A DNA stretch of 64,000 bases. It comes from Ceratodon purpureus (Eukaryota; Streptophyta; Bryopsida; Pseudoditrichales; Ditrichaceae). Where the stretch lies: contig CM026423.1 of assembly GCA_014871385.1 (NCBI GenBank), positions 12,393,952-12,457,951 on the forward strand. Direction: 5' to 3'. Below the pieces are notes generated by a model, which was given only the letters and a program-made list of their open reading frames with translations, was not told the origin of the DNA and made no database searches. Position 1 is the first letter of the stretch; each line of letters begins with the position of its first letter. The position numbers and the translations under genes are program-made. Below are positions 1 through 10,776 of this stretch, one piece after another.

Positions 1-16
1 TAGAGCTTCTTTGGAA

Positions 17-2430
17 CTAAAATCCGAAGAATCCAAGTTCACTAGCCCGCTCCTTGTCGAAGGTTTCGAAATACTGGTAAATGATCGTGACTGCGAGAAG
101 GATACCAGTTCCGGAACCAATAGCGCCCATGAAGTCAGCAACAACCGTCAAAGCTCCAATGCACATGCCTCCAAAAGCGGCAGCTGTGGGAATGTAGCGG
201 TTCAACTCCCTTTGAAGGTTGGATTCACGATGCCCAGGCATGAACATTTGTTGCTCCTGCCAAGGACACAAGTAATCTAACGTTAGTAATCATCTAGATT
301 TTAAAATCATCTTCGTTCATGGATTTTCTTGTTGGTAACTCGGTCCACTTGCCACCACCAACACAATTCCTTGCTGATTGATTTTCATTCAAACTTTAAC
401 TACATGCAATTATAAGATTTCAAATAATAAGTCCGCATCCATCCTGATGCATATTGCTCGAAGAATAACTAGGCATTTTGACTTCGACTCAAGTACCTTG
501 AGCTGCTTGGCGACATCTCGAGCAGATGATCCTGACACTTCAATCCATGTCTTGGAGAAGAGCGCACAAGCCGTCAGCATAAAGGTCAAGTAGAAAACGG
601 CGTGGAAAGGGTTTGCAACGATGTCTCCGAGGCTGGAAGAAAACAACATATGGAGGTTAACCAAGTTCAAACAAAATCGCGGGCTGAGTATCCGGAGATA
701 AGATAGCACACCGAATAACTACTGATACAGACTTTCTCAAATAAAGTACTCAGTCAAAAGTCAAAACAGACAGATTCAAAGGGTTGTGGACGCAAGTTTC
801 AGCTGCAATAAAATTCGCATCATTTTGCGTGAAGCCTAGACATCTGAACATCAGACTATTATACGCAAAAGCCAACAGACATCATGTCACTGAATACAAA
901 AAAACATGACATACCTTGTAGGAGGAGTTATGTAGTAAACAAGCCCTCCAACAGGAATGAGTTGACCGCTCTGTGAGTATTCTGACTCCTTCCACTTGCC
1001 AAGTAGATTCACGACAAAGTTGTTGCTGTATCTCTTGAACAAAAGCTGGAAATTCAGGTGCAAGGAAACATGTTAAACCACCAAAAATATTGAATTCGCA
1101 GAACTTCCAGAGAAAAGTGGAAACTGCAGAAATGCAAGAGATATAATAGAAATTAAAACCTGTGAAATGAAATACAAGTTGGAGACGAGGGCACTCTGGA
1201 GAATGATGGGCATGTTAGACGTATAGAACAGCTTGATTGGGTACGATCCTTGTTGACCACGTGCGCTCTTGGAACGGACTGGGAGAACTACCCTAAACCC
1301 TTGGAAGTAGATGACAATGAGGAATACAACAACAGTTGCCAACAGATTGGTAACGTTGGGAAGATTTTGTCGGTAGAATGCCTCCTTCAGTGCTCTGACT
1401 TTGTCTGATCTCGTGAACAGGAGATGGAAGAGAGCAATCACTGCTCCCTCGAACTCTGCTCCACGGCCACTATTGATGGTGGTCGGGCTGAACGCCTTCC
1501 AGATGATGTTCTCACTGCAAGACAGCATCGATTCATTTTAGAGCATTTCTAAAGAACCACGACTACAAGATGTCTTTAGAAACTAGGATTATTTCAATGT
1601 TGAAATCAGCCCTTGCCAGCATCACCTTCATATCGAAAAGCTTACCAGATATTGGTTGCAATGAACAGAGAAATTCCAGACCCAAGCCCGTAGCCCTTCT
1701 GCAACAACTCATCGAGACAGATAACAATGATTCCGGCGAAAAAGAGCTGAATGATGATAAGAATCGCATTGCCAGCACCAAGGTCGCGAACGTCTCCGTA
1801 CATGCCGGACAGCACATATGCGACTGCCTCTCCAATGGTGATCAAGACACCGAGGAGCTTCTGGGCACCATTACTACACAATTACGCACAGGTAGGTTGA
1901 TTCAGTCCTCAGGCTCAAGACAAGAAACTGCTCATGAAACGGAAGAATAACTTTTAGAGTGTCAATGAGAACTGATTCGACAATCATCTCGCTTACAAAA
2001 CCCTAAACAGTGCCACTTCAGGAATCCACCCTAATGACTGATGTGTTAGGGTAATGGATGTTACAAATAGAGTTGAATACACTTACAGAAGAGCCCTGTC
2101 CTCCCTCACACTGTTGTCAACCTCAATGAGCTTCGACCCAGCCAATAGCTGCATAACAAGCCCTGAAGTAACGATGGGAGTAATTCCCAGCTCCATCACC
2201 GTGCCTCGGTTAGACGCAAGGATCACCCTCATCCAATAGAAAGGATCTGACCCGGTCGCGGAGTGAATTCCATAAAGAGGCAACTGACTGCAAACCAGAA
2301 AGATGAAAAGCGAAACTACAGTGTACATAACCTTCTCCCTAAACGGAACCCTCCTCTCCGCGGTTTGGACCTCCGGCAACACCGATAAGAAAGGCCGAAC
2401 CAGATGTAAAACTCGAAAACCGCCCCCCAT
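17..2430 (-). CDS. SEC61A: Protein transport protein Sec61 subunit alpha, six coding exons
   Basis: Pore-forming subunit of the ER translocon, which moves secretory proteins into the ER lumen and membrane proteins into the bilayer; a polytopic ER membrane protein. Exons read on the minus strand with GT-AG borders: 2087-2430, 1646-1873, 1160-1514, 915-1045, 497-632, 17-256. They sum to 1434 bases (477 residues plus stop), the normal length for the family, and codon phases match at each join. The start is the ATG at 2428-2430 followed by [14 protein letters not shown], the family N-terminus. Hallmarks include VPFREK, REDRALLNGAQK, the plug and pore segment [28 protein letters not shown], and the end [14 protein letters not shown] tail, here [11 protein letters not shown]. 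No frameshift or stop is seen. It is the best-supported gene in the window and is probably a functional housekeeping gene. Confidence 0.97.
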
Positions 2431-3991
2431 TTTAACCGGTCTTCTAAACCAAACTCCAAACGCTGTCTACAAGCCCAAGACCCGAGCTACTTAAGCTCCT
2501 GCTCCTGAGGTCACCGCTTGATCCTTCAAGACACCACTATATCTCTTATGGTTAAAACCACAAATGCTCGGATACCTGTCGAAACACCAGAAACACAAGA
2601 AACGCTCAGCTCTTCATCCAGATACAATCCTACACCCATCCAATCCTCAATAAACGAATCACTAGACATAGCTAACAGGAACAGTGCTGTTAGATCACCG
2701 CGCCAAAATCAACAACTCTAAATTCTCGCCCCATGGCATAAATTGGACACAAAAAGCCACTATCACCTATACACCATAAGAGCCTCATGATCAGCTCACC
2801 AAACGCCAAACCCCAACCACGCCAGATCTAACAACAAAACCCTAGACTGAGACTCTCGGACAATGACCGCAAAAGCACAGCAATGCCAACGGCTTTGCGA
2901 GTCAAAAACAAAGTCGACAACCACGAGCACAACAATGAGGCACAAAACAACCTCTCCTCCTGCCACAGCACAGCGATCCGGCACTCTAACACCCTCCTCT
3001 CCAGGCACCAAAAGAAACCGCAATAGTACACGAAAATGTACCACGTAAAAACGAGAACCCCGATCCGGCGCTTGGTGTGCACAATGCAGGCTTCCTTGAC
3101 TCCCCGCCGAGGCAACGCGCACTCCAAGTCGAGCCGAAATCGATCGCAGCGCACTCCGCGAGCTCCACAAAAGTCACCCGCCGTTCTTCCCCTTCGCCTT
3201 CGCTTCCCTCCGCAGCTTCACTCCCAAACCCGTCACCACAACCCCCAAAACCCGTCACTATCCACCCTGCAGCTAGATCTCGTTCCCTGGAATCTTGTCC
3301 CTTCTGGAATATCAAAATGTACTTCTGGTTAACATGAATAGTGTCACGGTTCCTGTATCCAAAATCGTTGATGTCTACGTATAAGATAGATTATTTTCGG
3401 TTTTGGGTCCAGTGTTGGCGATCGGACATGGAGTACGAGGTCTATGATTTTAAGGATCTAGGTTTCGGGGCTGATTGGAGAGGGAAATGTTAGATTGGGA
3501 TAGTCGTGGGAGGGGAGGAGCGAATGGGGGGGCGCCCTGTCGGATTGGGTGAGTCATAGGACCTGTGCGAGAGGGTGGGAGTCCGGGCCAATCACGCGGC
3601 TGCTGGAGTTGGAGGCAGCGTCGATGGCGAAGTTGGGTCGTGGGGGTGGGTGCCGTCGTTCCGATGGGATGGTGGCAGATTCCACGCGGAATTCCACAGA
3701 TGTCGTGGTATGCGTCGAGTTTCGCTCAGAATTTTCCTCCTTTTCTGAAATGGCTCTGTTCACGTTGCGGGGAGTTAGTACGGTAGGGACATGTCTCTAA
3801 GAACCTAGATCTCCAGTCTTAGGACCTTCTTAGGGTTATTTTATTTGCAGTTAGAAAGAAGCTTGATTACTCATGTGATTGGACTCCGAGAGAATACAAG
3901 AGGCAAAAAGAAATAACTATGATTTCAAATTAAAATTAAAATCACTTTTAGAACTAAAAATCTATTCATGTGACTACTCATGTTGATTAAA
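2431..3991. other. Spacer upstream of SEC61A (5' UTR and promoter region)
   Basis: No convincing gene. Overlapping open frames on both strands at 2.5-3.3 kb show no recognisable domain and overlap each other. The stretch must hold the SEC61A 5' UTR and promoter, possibly with a 5' UTR intron, but no TATA box could be fixed with confidence. It ends at the TTAA target of the piggyBac element. Confidence 0.5.
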
Positions 3992-4405
3992 TTAACCCCT
4001 AAAGCACAATGCGGCAAAAATGGGCTATTTCAAAGTTTGGGCATGTACCTGTGACTTCAATTTAATTCGAGATTTTGTGAAATTTTTATTGAAAAGAGGC
4101 CCTTTCAAGAGCTTTTTGTAGAACTTTTTTTTTCTAAATTCCGATCTGCGATTAAAAAGATATGATGGTCTGAATCTCAAAAGCTCTTCGTAGGGCACTT
4201 TGGTAAGATTCTGTGTCCAATGAGGAGGAGGGTCGGAGTTTGACTTTGATGTTGTGCAGGTGACCCAATAAAATTGGATAGAGGGTGGGGCGTTAAGAAA
4301 GAGGAAGGATAGTGAGTGGAGGGCGGAGTGTGAAGGGACCCGTTACCAGAGGGGTCCTTGTTAACTGTAGTCGCCTAGGATCCGGCCGTGGCCTCTCTGG
4401 CAACC

Positions 4406-4464
4406 GGGGAACGGCAGCGGGGAACGGTAGCGGGGAACGGCAGCAGGGAACGGGAGCGGGGGGC
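4406..4464 (+). repeat. Tandem GGGGAACGGCAGC-like repeat
   Basis: About four copies of a 13-15 base G-rich unit (GGGGAACGG plus C/T-AGC), each slightly varied, inside the left part of the piggyBac element. Similar G-rich stretches recur at 5565-6085 and 8215-8490 of the same element. Confidence 0.7.
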
Positions 4465-5147
4465 ATGACGGGGTCGCAGCGCCCTGGGAGAGCCCGAGGT
4501 GAGGGGGACGGAGTCCGCCTCTGTCTGCGCAGACAGTAGGCTCTGTCTGTGCAGGCTACTAGTAAGCTACGTTTCCTTCATCTTATTATTTTTTTGTTTT
4601 TTTTATTTTCTTTCTAGAGAATTCACTGATTCGCATGTTCCTTCATTGCCATTCAACTTACCTTGCCCTTGAAAATGTATAAAATCAACACATGATTGTA
4701 CAAAATTTGGTTTCAACCTTTGAGCAATTTTTACATGAATCATACATCATCAGATATTCCTCATGCAACCAAGTCAATTCCACACTTTGTCATTCAACCT
4801 AGAAGACAAATTCAGATGCTACACAACAATGTCACAAGTATAAGCTCAAACTTGACAACAACACCCCCCAATTGTAGAAGTTGACATCTTCAAACATACC
4901 ATGAACCTATAATTTGAGCACAAACAACCTCCTCTACATCATTCTCAATTGTCAAACTTGTCATAAGTCTTACTCTTTGCTAGTGCTAAGATGCCAAGGA
5001 AGGGCAAAACATCATGGAGGGGGAAGGAGGTTAGATAGAACACTTTCTTTTGACATTACATATTCATTGTTCAATGCCAAATGTTGCAACAAGTTTGTAT
5101 GGAATGTTACTTACATGTGTGCTTGCTGAAATTTGTAGGAGAGCTTC

Positions 5148-7856
5148 TTGGAGGCTCCAAGACGTTCTTCAAGATTGCATTTGAAGCAATTGGAAACAAC
5201 ATCCACTCCTTCATCTCCACCATCTTCTCCACCTCACACTTCTCCTCTTTCACCTCTTCCAATTTCTTTACCCCCCTCACCACCTCCTCCACAACCTACA
5301 ACTTTTGATAAAGACATCTATTCATTGCTAGAAGAAGCAATTGGAGAGTACAATCCTGACTTTGTGGATAGCCAAGAAGTAGGTGTAAGTGGAGGAAGGG
5401 AGAGTTCTTGTGAAGAACCAAGTGAGGATGACTTTGATGAGGGAGATTATGCAAATGCAGAAGAGAGGACTTTGGAGGAGTTGTGGTGGCCTCAAGAGTC
5501 AACCTACAATGTTCAGACATATGATGCTAGAGCTCAAAGGAAAAAAAAACGCAAATCAGTAACAGAGGGTGAGCTGGGTCTGAGAGGGGAGGGACATGCA
5601 GGAGCGGGAGTGAACAGAGGAGAGGAGCGGGGGGAGGGAGCCGTTGCGGGAGGGCGGGAGGGCGAGAGCGGGGAGCGGGGGCGGGGGCGTCACTGGTCGG
5701 GCGACGGGACTGATTGGTTCCCTGACGGGGAGGGCCACACCATCGGAGCGGGGGCACTAGGTCGGGCCACTGCCTCGGCCCCCACTGATGACGGGGCGGG
5801 CTGCAGTTGGTCCGCCACTGAGCCCCGCCACCGCGGCATGGCCGGGGCCCACAGTGTGGAAGAAGCCACGGGTTGGGGCGCACTGGGCCCGGGAGTTGGG
5901 GTACGGCAGGGCCCGGGGGTTGATGGGTTGATGGGGTTTAGGGTGGGGGTATTGGGAGAGAGTTTGGAATTGGGGGGCGGGGGAATAAATCAGACAGTGG
6001 GGTTGGGGGTTGGGGGCGAAGAGGCTGGTACAGGCATGGGGTGGGGGTTGGGGGCAATTATTTTGGGGGTATGGAGCAGAGTTTGGTGAGGGTATGAGGG
6101 ACGAGAGAAACATTGAGGGAAGGCAAAGGCAAAGGAGAAGAGAAAGACGAATATTTTGGAGGTGCCAACTCTTGATGGTGAAAGTGATGACTCCTATGAT
6201 GAGGATTTTTTTAGTGCTGAAGAAGATGAGGGCGGAGAAAATGGAGACCCGAATAGCATAAATTTCTTATACCGTGATGATACGTGGAAGAAAACTTATT
6301 TCACGTATGATCCAACGCCTATGGATTTCGAAGGTCATTCTACTTCTACCACATTTTGGAGGGCATTCCCAACAATGTTGCAATTATTCGACATGTTTTG
6401 GACACATCATATCATACTTGACATCGTGAGGGAAACCAGTCGATATGCAACGGAGGTGGATGGTGAGGGTAATTCCATGGGTGGTGAAAGTTGGAGAGAA
6501 TTTACATTACCAGAGTTCAAGGCATTTATAGCAATTTGGTTGTACATGGGTATGAAACGACAAGCAAATATCAAATCATATTGGCACATGCGAGGGTCTA
6601 TTTTTCATTGTTCGATTATCTCTAGAGTGATGACACGTTCTAGATTCATGGACTTGACACGATGTTTACACATCACTAGTCCTACGAGGTATGTACGTGA
6701 CAAGGAGTTACCGGGATATGACAAATTAGGACAAGTGCGATGGTTGATAGAAAGCATTAGAGAAAATTGTAAGAATGCTTGGAAGTTGGAAAAATTTTGC
6801 ACTATTGACGAGATGATGATACAGTACAAAGGTTCATATTGTCCATTACGTCAATATATGCCCCAAAAACCACAAAAATGGGGCATAAAAGTTTGGTGTT
6901 TAGCATGTTCTACAACTAAGTATGTGTGGAATTTTTCCATTTATTGTGGAAAAACTCAAGTAGAAGAAGAGGGCACTAGGAGAACTAAAGGTGAACCGAA
7001 GTTGGCACACAACGTGGTGTTGGAGTTGACAAGTGAAATATGTGGGAAAGGACACGTGATTGCCATGGACAACTTCTTCACGAGTGTAGGACTTTTCAAG
7101 GATTTACATGCAAGGATGATCTACGCAACCGGGACAATGTGATCAAATCGTCTGGGATTACCATTGATATTTAGAAATACAAAGCCTTTGATGAGAGAAG
7201 AACAAAGATGGATGGATTGGAGGATGCATGTGTCACGGACAATGTCGGTAGTGGTTTGGAAGAACAAAAAACCGGTTTTACTATTATCTACCCATGCTCC
7301 TCCAACTACCGCCCCTGGTTACCACATTCAAACGGTACCACGCAGGAATGGAGCGGTTAGAGAGGAAATACCAACATCACCTATGCATTTAGAGTACACG
7401 ACGCATATGAGAGGGGTGGACGTCGCCGACCAACTCCGGGCTTCGTATTGTACTCAAAATCGTTCCCACAAATGGTGGCACCGTATATTCTTTTTCCTAA
7501 TTGACATGACGGTGGTGAATATGTTCTTGGTGTACCTTGATAAATGTCGAAGCGCGGTACCAGTTAGGAGACCTATGACACACTTACAATTTAGAACGGA
7601 GTTATGTGAAGCTTTATTGCGAAATTGGAGTGGCCGGGAATGTGAAGACTTTGTTGGGCCTCCACGGGGCCGTGGTTTATGTTTTCCTATGTATTCTAGG
7701 AAGAGAAGCCCGTGTGTGGTGTACAACAAGTCTAAAACCAGAACTGGTAAAAGGCCCCATCAGTATTGTCCGTCATGTGACAATAAATTCATGTGTGTCA
7801 TAGGTACTTTGTGCTTTCAAAAGTATCATGAACGACTTCGACGCCAAAGCATGTGA
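5148..7856 (+). pseudogene. piggyBac transposase (DDE_Tnp_1_7 family), interrupted
   Basis: Transposase that cuts and pastes its element at TTAA. All pieces lie in one reading frame. An N-terminal part (5148-5560) is acidic and Pro/Ser-rich and ends in a basic KKKRKS stretch. A G-rich segment (5565-6085), closed by TGA codons and perhaps an intron or insertion, follows. The catalytic part runs 6156-7142 and 7143-7856. Aspartates expected for the family are visible in TIDEMMIQYKG, IAMDNFFTS and MRGVDVADQLR. The C-terminus has Cys-rich CPSCDNKF and CVIGTLC motifs typical of the piggyBac cysteine-rich domain. An in-frame TGA at 7140-7142 lies between GTM and SNRLGLP, where relatives usually have Arg, so CGA to TGA is the simplest explanation. 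The element is probably not autonomous, unless the stop is a polymorphism or sequencing error. Confidence 0.85.
5565..6085 (+). repeat. G-rich segment inside the piggyBac transposase region
   Basis: About 520 bases with strong G bias (GGGGAG, GCGGGG and GGGGTTGGGGG runs). It is open in the transposase frame but codes low-complexity Gly/Arg and ends in TGA, so it is probably an intron or an expanded insert and not protein-coding. Its composition matches the G-rich tracts at 4406-4464 and 8215-8490. Confidence 0.5.
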
Positions 7857-8214
7857 AATTGTAAGTTTGTTACATTTCTATTCATCTATTTATTTCCTTA
7901 TGATTTTTTAATTTTTTTTAATTTTTTTTTTTTTCATATTTCCCTTTCCTACTTCACATTTTGTATGTGATTCATGTGTTGTTAGATATACTAATACTAT
8001 AAGTTTCGTCATTATTCATTTTTCAATTTATTTCCACACGTCAAAAAACTAAAAATAAAGAGGAGAAACTAAAAAAATTGAAGTCAAAAAATGATTTTAG
8101 TTGTATATGAGAGGTATTTGATATACATGAATGAAGTAGGAGAAATTGGGTTGTTTTCAAGGACCTCACTGCCAATTGTTTGAGTACAGAGACGTAATTA
8201 GGTCCACCTCTTTT

Positions 8215-8490
8215 GGAGGCCACGCAAAAAGGGGGTGACGGCTTTTGGTGGAGGATGGAGAAAAGGAGTATGGAGTGGAGAAGGCGGAGTGGAGAGGGTG
8301 GAGGGGTCGCGGCCTCGGTGGCGAGGAGGGGTCGCTGGGAAGCAACAACAGTGCTCATGCGGGGAGGGAGCGAGGAACGGGAGTGGGGAGCGGGGAGCTG
8401 TGGGGAGCAGGGGGGTACAGCGGTGTCGGGCGGGAGGCCGGGGACTGTCGCTCCAGCGGGGCGGGCAGAGCCCCCACGATCCACTTTCCC
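8215..8490 (+). repeat. G-rich tract in the 3' part of the piggyBac element
   Basis: Dense GGGGAGCGGGGAGC-like sequence following the transposase. Open frames across it on both strands are composition artefacts. It resembles the tract at 4406-4464 in unit and base bias. Confidence 0.5.
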
Positions 8491-9079
8491 GTTCAAGAAA
8501 GGGGGGGTTTGCTGGGTGTCCGTTGGGGACGCCACACATTGTTTCACCTGCGCCTGTATTGTCTGCCTATTTGTATAAATGGGCAGATTTCACATAAAGG
8601 TTGATATATTATTTGTTCCTTACTATTTTTATAGTTTTTTTTTTTTTTTTTTTTTTGATAACTATGTTTGAAGAGCAACATTCTTACCGAATGGATTGCA
8701 GTTTTCTATAAAGGTCAATGCCCAAGAAATTGTTGAAAGAAAAGAATGGATGTGTGGGACTTGGACCCCTACAACATTTGCATGAATTTTTAGAATATGT
8801 TTTGGTCATTCAATATGTCTAATATTTGGAATACTTCTTTCTAACATGCTCTTCTTTGCAAATGTCAAAAACCCCCAACTTCTGTAGTGTAAAAAAATCA
8901 CTTCACATGTAGTCAAACTACACTAAACCTCTCGGGCACTATCCACAAAAATAAAATTCCTAACTTCAAACGCTATAAACTTCTAATCCGTAAAGCCGAT
9001 CATGCTAAAATTTTTTATGGACATTCCTATTGTTATTTTATTCAAGATCCTACGGTCAAAATCATTGAATAGTACATAA

Positions 9080-9127
<48 letters not shown>

Positions 9128-9724
9128 GCACTCTAAGTGGCAGTTTTGGACTCATTTATTGGAAACATAGTCAAAGAACTGTAGGGGTTAAAAATCAACA
9201 TCAAAAATGATGTTTTGGATACTTAAGTAAAATTTTAAATTTCAAAAAAATGTCAAAGAGAGAGATTTTGGTTTGCTAAAATAATTTTTGATGTTCTATA
9301 TACTCAATGTTTCAGTGGAATAAAATAAGTAGATTTTCTTACAACTTTGGATAATTATTATTCACGACAAATTAACCAATTTCTGTTGAGTTGTTGTACA
9401 CTTTTGCCATTTCAATCTCCTTATCTCTAAAGTTTTATCGACCAAGGAAACTAAATTATGTGAAATTTTGACCACATCAAAAATGGCATTGACTTTGGTT
9501 CCAAAATGGTCTTGAAACAAATGAAGTCATGAATTTAAACAATAGATTATTTTTAACAATTATCATTTTAAGAATATCTCATTATAAAAAATAAAATTAA
9601 GAAGTATTAACATTTTGTATCGAATTCAGCTTAAAATGATTTTTCAATTCCATACTAAAATAAAATATTGGTGATGGCATTATTGAATTTAACTAGAATT
9701 CAAAGTCTACGATTTTCAGAAGAA

Positions 9725-10055
9725 GAACTCCGGCCCCAAAGGAGCCGACGTGAATATAGTATTTGTTCGTTCTATCCACTAATCCGATGGCTGCTGGTCA
9801 AAGGATAATGAATCTAGAGCTACTCCCCCCTTTCGAAGGTAAACACTTTTCTATACGAAGTGCCTTAAAGACAACCGACATGTCATCTTCCCCAAGGTCT
9901 TTTTTGGATATCCATGCAACGATGTCTCAAGACCCCCCACCATAGTTGGGTGGACTATGGTAGTAGACACCATGTCGGCATAGGGATTCGAACTCACAAC
10001 TACGATTTTCATTTGTATATCATTACTCTCTAAAATACTCTTCACTACTTGATAA
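9725..10055 (-). repeat. Candidate tRNA-derived SINE
   Basis: On the minus strand GAGTTCGAATCCC (about 9983-9995) fits the pol III box B consensus, and TAGTGAAGAGT about 50 bases upstream is one base off box A. No cloverleaf is formed, so it is not a tRNA gene. A composite pol III promoter with a roughly 250-base body is the layout of a tRNA-derived SINE. No target duplication was identified. Confidence 0.3.
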
Positions 10056-10109
10056 TAGTTTTTTGAAACATAGTACTTTTAAAGGCACCCTTGGGAATTT
10101 AGGGGTTAA

Positions 10110-10776
10110 TGAAAAATTTAATTGGCACCTTCCTGTTAACGGGTTATTACCGGGTTATTACCATATAAGTTATAACAATAATTGTGAATCTAAAATAACG
10201 ACTCATGATGAGAAGAAACCGATTCTGGACTCTATCTGCCTTTAATGTGCTGGGAGGAAATGGCACGATTGGTTTGACAAAGTAAATTAAGGTGTTGTAT
10301 GTACACAGAGACGTGCAATTTCTTATGAACTTCTAGTAATACATAATAAATGCTTGAGATAATGTACCAGAAATCTGAAATCCATGACCTTAAGCCCGCA
10401 AGGCTTTCCTTTCACAGGGTAAAAATTGGAAAGGAAACAACTTCAACAAGTGATCACGTTTCCAGTGACAAACTTCTCTACCATGATGTTCCAATTAGGT
10501 GTTTTATTTTGAACACAAAATGTGTAAACCCGAAAATAGTACAAGGTACCATACACCAATTCTCAACATCTGTAAAACCCAAGAGAACCAGGTACAAAAT
10601 CCTCGGAGCTGACAAAAGCCTTCATGACCAATTTCATCATCTTGCAACAATAGTACAGGTAAATTACAATGTACACTATCTCACATGTCTTGCAATGCAT
10701 CGAGGAGCATGGTGCATGGATACACCACCGCTATCTCAACAGCGAAATCTCCAATCCGGAACACGCAACCCGTTGG
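10110..10776. other. 3' flank of APE1L
   Basis: No gene seen. The stretch downstream of the APE1L stop codon should hold its 3' UTR. Plus-strand open frames here run antisense to the 3' end of APE1L and have no recognisable domain. Confidence 0.4.

Larger units (their letters stand above)
3992..9191 (+). mobile_element. piggyBac-type DNA transposon (right end uncertain: 9191 or 10109)
   Basis: The left end is TTAA at 3992-3995 followed by CCCCTAAAG, the TTAA-CCC layout of piggyBac elements. Two right ends fit: TTAA at 9188-9191 (inverted TTAACCCCTACAG) and TTAA at 10106-10109 (inverted TTAACCCCTAAAT). Each matches the left end at 12 of 13 bases. The nearer end is preferred because the motif AAGATCCTACGGT lies about 150 bp inside it, and the related short element at 24,599-25,691 carries the same motif near its ends. 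The left 90 bp are homologous, inverted, to the solo end at 42.3 kb, including a shared GTTTGGGCATGTAC core. Inside are a broken transposase, three G-rich tracts and a 40-base T tract at about 9082-9122. Confidence 0.8.

Noticed and set aside
2796-3337. Several overlapping frames upstream of SEC61A
   Set aside because: Mutually overlapping on both strands with no domains; probably promoter and UTR.
9983-9995. A tRNA gene
   Set aside because: Only box A/B-like motifs are present; no acceptor stem or cloverleaf can be formed.
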